Origin: Dehalococcoidia bacterium
Lineage (GTDB): Bacteria; Chloroflexota; Dehalococcoidia; UBA1151; UBA1328
Length of the DNA stretch: 5,057 bases
Assembly: GCA_030745955.1 (NCBI GenBank)
Contig: JASLNQ010000182.1
Span: 1 to 5,057, forward strand
Direction of reading: 5' to 3'
This document shows, in pieces, positions 1 to 5,057 of the stretch (positions within the stretch are counted from its first letter, which is position 1; the number at the start of each line of letters is the position of its first letter). The translations under genes and the position numbers were made by a program. The notes under the pieces are model-generated. The model did not search any database. It was not told the origin of the DNA and saw nothing but the letters and a program-made list of their open reading frames with translations.

Positions 1-967
1 ACTCGGCCCAATTGGCACCGGCAATGCTTGCTTCGTTGGCTTGCATCTTTCTTGCCTGATCACTTTTTGCATTGACAGGTTGAATGAGAACGGATTTGTC
101 ACCAAGTCTGAGTAGTGACTTGATCCGGCCCAATTCTCTAACTATCCGATCGAATTCACTGTCCTTTGCAACTATCACATATTGATGGCGATCACCGGTC
201 AGGCTTCGTGGTGCGTCTGAAAACGCGGGATAGAGCATGTCATGAAGATTGACGAAATTGCTACGCCGACCTTGCGTGTCGGTTTCCGTTGTACCCAAGA
301 GAGCGTGTTGACACCAGTCGTACGTTATTTCTTTCTCTTCGACCTCAGTGATGTCGATGGAAAGCAACGGAAAGCCCATGGCTTTGGCCAGCATGCATTT
401 GATGAAGTCGAACTCATGCGTAAATTCGATTTCGACAGCCCCTATGACGTTATCCGATTTCGTATATTTTGTTCCTAACAGCGCAATGTCAAACCGGTAT
501 TCGTTACCGAATGGCATGGCGTACCGATACTCAGAGCGAATTTCTTGAGCGTCAGCCAGAAGGTTTCCGCTGAAGCTGAAGTCTGACGCTCGCTCGTCTT
601 TAAAATGCCAACAGGCTGATCGCGCACTGGAGTGTCGATCTCTCAAAATCTTTGACACAAGTAGAAGGGCTTTTCGGTGCTTGGAGCTTTCATTTCGCAG
701 TTCATCGTAACGGGCTGGATCGAAATCCTCAGCTGAGGTTATCCTGATGGCCACACTCCGGTTGCGAGGGTAGTGAGCGAAATGACTTCTGCGCCTGAGG
801 CGTTTCGATACAGGATCGAAACTAGGTCTTCGCCAATATATATAGCGTTTGTTGCGATCGACAAACGGACCCAGCTTACGAGCGTCTTCCCGACTACGAA
901 TCTCTTGTGCAGTGACGGTCTCTTCGAAAAAGCCGTAGTAGCCGTGAACCCTCAAAGCTTCCTTCAT
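1..967 (-). CDS. CoiA-like PD-(D/E)XK nuclease family protein, partial (3' end outside window)
   Basis: An uninterrupted frame of 322 codons runs from ATG at 967 off the left edge, so the C-terminus is missing. The protein begins MKEALRVHGYYGFFEE. Visible signatures are an HFAH motif at residues 62-65 after a basic stretch, a helix with H97 and K99, then FDIALL (D160) followed by VEIEF (E179, E181) and K190 near GFPLLSIDI. This order matches CoiA-type proteins, where an HFAH-containing N-terminal domain precedes a restriction-endonuclease-like domain with a D...ExQ/K active site. The Cys-x-x-Cys pair usual before HFAH is absent. CoiA acts in recombination during transformation in streptococci; a DNA-processing or defence role here is inference. 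An in-frame TAG lies at 989-991 and there is no ATG, GTG or TTG between it and this ATG, so the start is forced, but no clear Shine-Dalgarno is seen. Hand counts give about 46% G+C, well below acs. Coding status is firm; the family call is moderate. Confidence 0.78.
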   Translation of the reverse strand, partial: MKEALRVHGYYGFFEETVTAQEIRSREDARKLGPFVDRNKRYIYWRRPSFDPVSKRLRRRSHFAHYPRNRSVAIRITSAEDFDPARYDELRNESSKHRKALLLVSKILRDRHSSARSACWHFKDERASDFSFSGNLLADAQEIRSEYRYAMPFGNEYRFDIALLGTKYTKSDNVIGAVEIEFTHEFDFIKCMLAKAMGFPLLSIDITEVEEKEITYDWCQHALLGTTETDTQGRRSNFVNLHDMLYPAFSDAPRSLTGDRHQYVIVAKDSEFDRIVRELGRIKSLLRLGDKSVLIQPVNAKSDQARKMQANEASIAGANWAE

Positions 968-1018
968 GTCGCAATCGTACCAGTGCGCCTACCGTCCACC
1001 GCCCAAACAACGCAAACG

Positions 1019-1041
1019 GGCCTCACCCGGTGGATGAGGCC
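1019..1041 (-). terminator. Possible Rho-independent terminator
   Basis: A perfect 7-bp stem (GGCCTCA at 1019-1025 with TGAGGCC at 1035-1041) encloses a 9-base loop. Reading the minus strand, it is followed by CGTTTGCGTTGTTT, a broken T-rich tract. It begins 17 bases beyond the CCA of the tRNA/tmRNA-like 3' end, where a terminator for such a gene would sit. It also lies just upstream of the CoiA-like gene, which it would insulate from acs read-through. The interrupted T tract keeps the call tentative. Confidence 0.42.
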
Positions 1042-1057
1042 TACTGCTTTGTGTTCT

Positions 1058-1090
1058 TGGTGGAGACCGGGGGAGAGTCGAACTCCACCA
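1058..1090 (-). other. tmRNA/tRNA 3'-end-like remnant (possible attachment site)
   Basis: On the minus strand this ends with GGTCTCC, A and CCA, the acceptor strand, discriminator base and encoded CCA of a tRNA-like molecule; CTCCACCA is typical of bacterial tmRNA ends. Ahead of it lies the T-loop sequence TTCGACT (1082-1076), flanked by GGTGGAG and CTCCCCC. These pair at six of seven positions, but a normal T-stem has five, so the arm looks two pairs too long. No matching 5' acceptor half, GGATTCGAC-like start or tag-peptide frame was found between here and acs, so this is not an intact gene. The arms TTGGTGGAG (1057-1065) and CTCCACCAA (1083-1091) also form a perfect 9-bp inverted repeat. 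Tips of tRNA and tmRNA genes are common integrase targets. A chance resemblance is possible. Confidence 0.35.
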
Positions 1091-1133
1091 ACGTGAGCGG
1101 GTGTCCGACGATTTACGCACACCGGCCCGTTTT

Positions 1134-1305
1134 GCTCCGGGCGTCATCGGATGACTTGCCAGAGGACTGGCGTGAGCAAGTCGCTCGCTGCAATCCCGTT
1201 AGCTCCGGGCGTCGAACGACTTGGTCGCGCGTCGCAATCTACCCTCCCTCGGTCCCTCCCGAAGGAGGGAGGACAGGTCAGCTCCGGGCGTCATCGGATG
1301 ACTTG
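1134..1305. repeat. Three copies of a short palindromic repeat
   Basis: The sequence GCTCCGGGCGTC begins three copies at 1134, 1202 and 1281. Copies one (1134-1158) and three (1281-1305) are identical over 25 bases; copy two (1202-1223) differs in its core. All end in GACTTG. Each core is palindromic: GTCATC-G-GATGAC in copies one and three, GTCG-AA-CGAC in copy two, so both arms changed together and pairing is kept. Copies start 68 and 79 bases apart. Between copies a second related word occurs (CGCTCGCTGCAATC near 1182 and CGCGCGTCGCAATC near 1226), suggesting a degenerate tandem unit. REP-like elements are the nearest known class. Confidence 0.65.
1253..1270. repeat. Purine/pyrimidine hairpin
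   Basis: TCCCTCC (1253-1259) pairs perfectly with GGAGGGA (1264-1270) around the tetraloop CGAA. An alternative pairing uses CCTCCCTC (1243-1250) with GAGGGAGG (1265-1272), so the right arm has two competing partners. It sits between the second and third copies of the palindromic repeat. Confidence 0.5.
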
Positions 1306-1364
1306 GGTGACATATATGCAGATCCGCGGAGCAGGCCAGGGTAGGCGCCGACCCCAGATCCATC

Positions 1365-1382
1365 TCCCGATGTTCATCGGGA
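1365..1382. repeat. Perfect 8-bp inverted repeat
   Basis: TCCCGATG (1365-1372) and CATCGGGA (1375-1382) are exact reverse complements with only two bases between them. The tight spacing fits a cruciform or protein-binding palindrome as well as an RNA hairpin. No T tract follows on either strand, so a terminator role is unlikely. Confidence 0.5.
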
Positions 1383-1434
1383 TAAACACGGTCGGGAAAT
1401 CGTTGGTATTTCCGGATTCTGGATTCTACCCACA

Positions 1435-1473
1435 CCCTAATCCCCTCTCCCTGGCAGGGAGAGGGGATTAGGG
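1435..1473 (-). terminator. Perfect 19-base-arm palindrome after acs
   Basis: CCCTAATCCCCTCTCCCTG (1435-1453) and its exact reverse complement (1455-1473) are separated by a single G. The hairpin begins 12 bases after the acs stop codon in the direction of acs transcription, where it could end the transcript or protect its 3' end. No T tract follows on the minus strand (TGTGGGTAG), so it is not a classic Rho-independent terminator. Similar CCCTCTCCC/GGGAGAGGG palindromes are familiar as dispersed extragenic repeats in G+C-rich proteobacteria, which is the alternative reading. Confidence 0.55.
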
Positions 1474-1485
1474 CAGCCCCCGCCC

Positions 1486-3474
<1,989 letters not shown>

Positions 3475-3480
3475 CTGTAT

Positions 3481-3484
3481 CTCC
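3481..3484 (-). promoter_or_regulatory. Shine-Dalgarno of acs
   Basis: GGAG on the minus strand lies six bases before the ATG at 3474, which supports this start codon for acs. Confidence 0.75.
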
Positions 3485-3520
3485 AGTTACTCAGTTACCC
3501 AAAATTGCACAAGGAATTTC

Positions 3521-3537
3521 CAATATCCGCCATATTG
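3521..3537. promoter_or_regulatory. Candidate operator upstream of acs
   Basis: CAATAT (3521-3526) and ATATTG (3532-3537) form a perfect 6-bp inverted repeat with a five-base spacer, centred 55 bases upstream of the acs start codon. It sits in a locally A+T-rich part of the spacer with several AATT words around it. The size and position suit a dimeric regulator, but I recognise no specific family, and no convincing CRP-type or sigma-54 site is visible. No clear -35/-10 pair could be assigned, so an independent acs promoter is an inference from the gap. Confidence 0.3.
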
Positions 3538-3632
3538 CCAGAATTGGCCCGGAATTGACACGGCAGCGCGATTTGACGCGAAGAATACTACCGAACGGGG
3601 ACCGGTCTGCTGCACCAACCGGCTCCACGTCG

Positions 3633-5006
3633 CTAGCTGGCGGCCTGCCCGGCCTCCGGTATGGGGCGGGGCTGCCGGCAGGCGGCGACCAGGCCCACGG
3701 CGACCAGGCACAGTGCACCGGCAATCAGGAACGGGGCGAGCCAGGCGTCGATGCCGCTGCTGGCGCCCGAGTCCTTGAAGATTCCGGCCATGATCGGCCC
3801 CGCGATACCGCCGATCCCGTAGGCCGAGAACATCAACCCGTAGTTGGTCCCCAGGTTCTGCACGCCAAAGCGGCTGGCCGTGGCGAGCGGGAACAGGGCG
3901 AAGTTACCGCCGAAGTTGAACCCGGTAAGCGCCAGGAAAATGTACAGCGCCACCAGCGAATTGCCGAGGTAGAAGAATCCGAACATCAGCAGGCTCTGCG
4001 TAATCGCCATGGTCATCATCGACCGTCGCCAGCCGATGTGGTCGGCGATGAAGCCCCATCCGATACGCCCAAGCCCGTTGGCGAGTGCGAACGATACGGC
4101 ATACGCAGTCGAGGCGGCGGCCCCTGCTGCGGCAATATCGGTAAACGACCCGCTCGCTATTAGCGCGTCCTGCCCGTAGAGCTTGTTGATGCCGATAAGC
4201 ATCAGCCCCGCAAGGGCGAGGAATACGAACGCAAGCCACAGCTGGTAGAACTGGATGCGTGAAAGCATGGAACGCGGGGTGAATTCGCTACCACCCTGGA
4301 GACCGGGTGCCCCCTCTGGCGGCTCCCATCCGTCGGGCTTCCAGCCAGCCGGCGGATACGTCATCAGCAACCCACCGATGTGTACGAGCACCCCGAAAAT
4401 AACGCCGTAAACGAGGAACGTGTTGAGCAGCCCGATCCGCTCGATCAGGTGGCCCCAGTCGCCCGCAAGCTGCACCCACAGCAGCGCCCCGAAGCCGAAC
4501 CCTGCCACGGCCACGCCGGTCATCAGGCCCTTCCTGTCGGGGAACCAGCGCACGCCAACGGCGATCGGGACAACGTATGCCAGCCCGATGCCCGCGCCAC
4601 CGAGCACTCCGATTGCCAGCACCTGGACCCAGAACTGCTGGCCGAACAGCCCGGCAATCCCGTACCCGGTGCCAAGAAGAATTCCACCGGTGATAGCGAC
4701 CGGTCTCGGACCTACCGCCGCCATAGCCTTGCCGGAGTACAGCATCATCGCGGCGAAGGAAAAAAGACCCACCGAGAATATCCACTGGGTCTGGGTAGCC
4801 GAGAAGCCGAACTCGCCACCTTTTGCTGTCAGTTCGCCCGTGAACACGCCCCAGGCATAGATGGCGCCCAGTGACATCTGGATGAGAATGGCGCCTACCG
4901 CAACGAGCCAGCGGTGGCGTACCAGGAGGCCGGCCTCGACCGTTTCGATGACGTCGATCATGGGGTGGTGGTGTTCCCACCCCTCAATAGCAGTTTTGAT
5001 ATTCAT
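3633..5006 (-). CDS. OFA-family MFS transporter (oxalate/formate antiporter-like)
   Basis: Inner-membrane carrier of 457 residues, normal for the family. About twelve hydrophobic helices can be read, near 33-54, 72-91, 99-119, 125-150, 160-181, 194-216, 252-274, 297-319, 327-349, 351-375, 387-410 and 420-444. OFA-like signatures are GAIYAWGVF in helix 1 (47-55), WFPDRKGLMTG before helix 5 (154-164), the proline/tryptophan-rich central loop YPPAGWKPDGWEPPEG (217-232) and GRIGWGFIADHIGWRR between helices 8 and 9 (313-328). Helix 11 reads NYGLMFSAYG, with Y396 near where oxalate transporter OxlT is known to use a lysine, so oxalate itself is not assured; pyruvate, formate, acetate or another monocarboxylate are alternatives. 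The start is set at ATG 5006, with a good ribosome binding site; an in-frame TTG at 5024 would add six residues. Placement ahead of acs suggests a role in carboxylate uptake. The family is secure, the substrate is not. Confidence 0.88.
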   Translation of the reverse strand: MNIKTAIEGWEHHHPMIDVIETVEAGLLVRHRWLVAVGAILIQMSLGAIYAWGVFTGELTAKGGEFGFSATQTQWIFSVGLFSFAAMMLYSGKAMAAVGPRPVAITGGILLGTGYGIAGLFGQQFWVQVLAIGVLGGAGIGLAYVVPIAVGVRWFPDRKGLMTGVAVAGFGFGALLWVQLAGDWGHLIERIGLLNTFLVYGVIFGVLVHIGGLLMTYPPAGWKPDGWEPPEGAPGLQGGSEFTPRSMLSRIQFYQLWLAFVFLALAGLMLIGINKLYGQDALIASGSFTDIAAAGAAASTAYAVSFALANGLGRIGWGFIADHIGWRRSMMTMAITQSLLMFGFFYLGNSLVALYIFLALTGFNFGGNFALFPLATASRFGVQNLGTNYGLMFSAYGIGGIAGPIMAGIFKDSGASSGIDAWLAPFLIAGALCLVAVGLVAACRQPRPIPEAGQAAS

Positions 5007-5011
5007 TCCGG

Positions 5012-5015
5012 CTCC
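5012..5015 (-). promoter_or_regulatory. Shine-Dalgarno deciding the transporter start
   Basis: GGAG on the minus strand is five bases before the ATG at 5006. The upstream in-frame TTG at 5024 has no comparable site, so the shorter 457-residue product is preferred. No promoter could be recognised in the remaining bases to the window edge. Confidence 0.65.
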
Positions 5016-5057
5016 ATCCGCCAACTCAACCAGTCGTTGTTACGATCCGGGAGAGTC

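Larger units (their letters stand above)
968..1485. other. Structured intergenic spacer without a convincing gene
   Basis: This 518-base gap separates the CoiA-like gene from the acs stop codon. No frame in it has a recognisable product; the short frames present run through inverted repeats and lack good ribosome binding sites. From left to right it holds a stem-loop with flanking T-rich sequence (1019-1041), a tmRNA/tRNA 3'-end-like segment (1058-1090), three related palindromic repeats (1134-1305), a purine/pyrimidine hairpin (1253-1270), an 8-bp hairpin (1365-1382) and a perfect 19-base-arm palindrome (1435-1473). The density of hairpins is compatible with dispersed extragenic repeats or an uncharacterised RNA. 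Confidence 0.7.

Noticed and set aside
773..1096. A plus-strand open frame of 107 codons
   Set aside because: It overlaps the start of the CoiA-like gene on the other strand and crosses the stem-loop and tRNA-like segment; the product looks like a shadow translation.
1058..1130. A selenocysteine tRNA, considered because of the long T-stem plus acceptor
   Set aside because: The length after the T-loop is 18 bases rather than 17, and no 5' acceptor strand, D-arm or UCA anticodon arm could be arranged.
1134..1305. A CRISPR array
   Set aside because: Three copies with unequal spacing of 43 and 58 bases between them, divergent cores, and partly related sequence between copies do not fit a CRISPR.
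1199..1435. A 78-codon open frame on the minus strand
   Set aside because: It runs through the repeats and hairpins, has no recognisable domain and no ribosome binding site.
1058..1480. An intact tmRNA (ssrA) gene on the minus strand
   Set aside because: Only the 3' end is recognisable. No GGATTCGAC-like 5' segment, no complementary acceptor half and no tag-peptide frame could be found in the preceding 400 bases.
3598..3626. A weak stem-loop just after the transporter stop codon
   Set aside because: Only five contiguous pairs (CCGGT with ACCGG) around an 11-base loop and no T tract directly after it, too weak to call a terminator.
5007..5024. The TTG at 5024 as the transporter start
   Set aside because: The ATG at 5006 has a GGAG five bases upstream, while the TTG has no clear ribosome binding site.

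Overview
The window comes from a G+C-rich bacterium. The acetyl-CoA synthetase is close to proteobacterial Acs proteins, so a member of the Pseudomonadota is the best guess, perhaps a gammaproteobacterium. The sequence alone does not fix the genus. All three protein genes I can support lie on the minus strand, so transcription runs from right to left.

Right part (3633-5006): a twelve-helix transporter of the oxalate/formate antiporter (OFA) branch of the major facilitator superfamily. Middle (1486-3474): a complete, intact acetyl-CoA synthetase gene (acs), with its own good ribosome binding site and a 158-base gap separating it from the transporter. Together they suggest monocarboxylate handling: the carrier moves a small carboxylate across the membrane and Acs activates acetate to acetyl-CoA. 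A perfect 19-base-arm palindrome follows the acs stop codon.

Spacer (968-1485): 518 bases with no convincing gene but dense structure. It holds three copies of a short palindromic repeat whose cores change on both arms together, several perfect hairpins, a segment resembling the 3' end of a tmRNA or tRNA (T-loop, acceptor strand and encoded CCA), and a possible terminator just beyond it. No tmRNA body is present.

Left part (1-967): an open reading frame that enters the window already in progress at its 3' end, 322 codons visible. It resembles CoiA-type proteins, with an HFAH motif and a D...ExE arrangement typical of PD-(D/E)XK nucleases. Its base composition is clearly more A+T-rich than acs. 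This, and the tRNA-like 3' end beside it, suggests a border between core metabolism on the right and acquired DNA on the left, although the geometry of the tRNA-like end does not fit a simple integration model.
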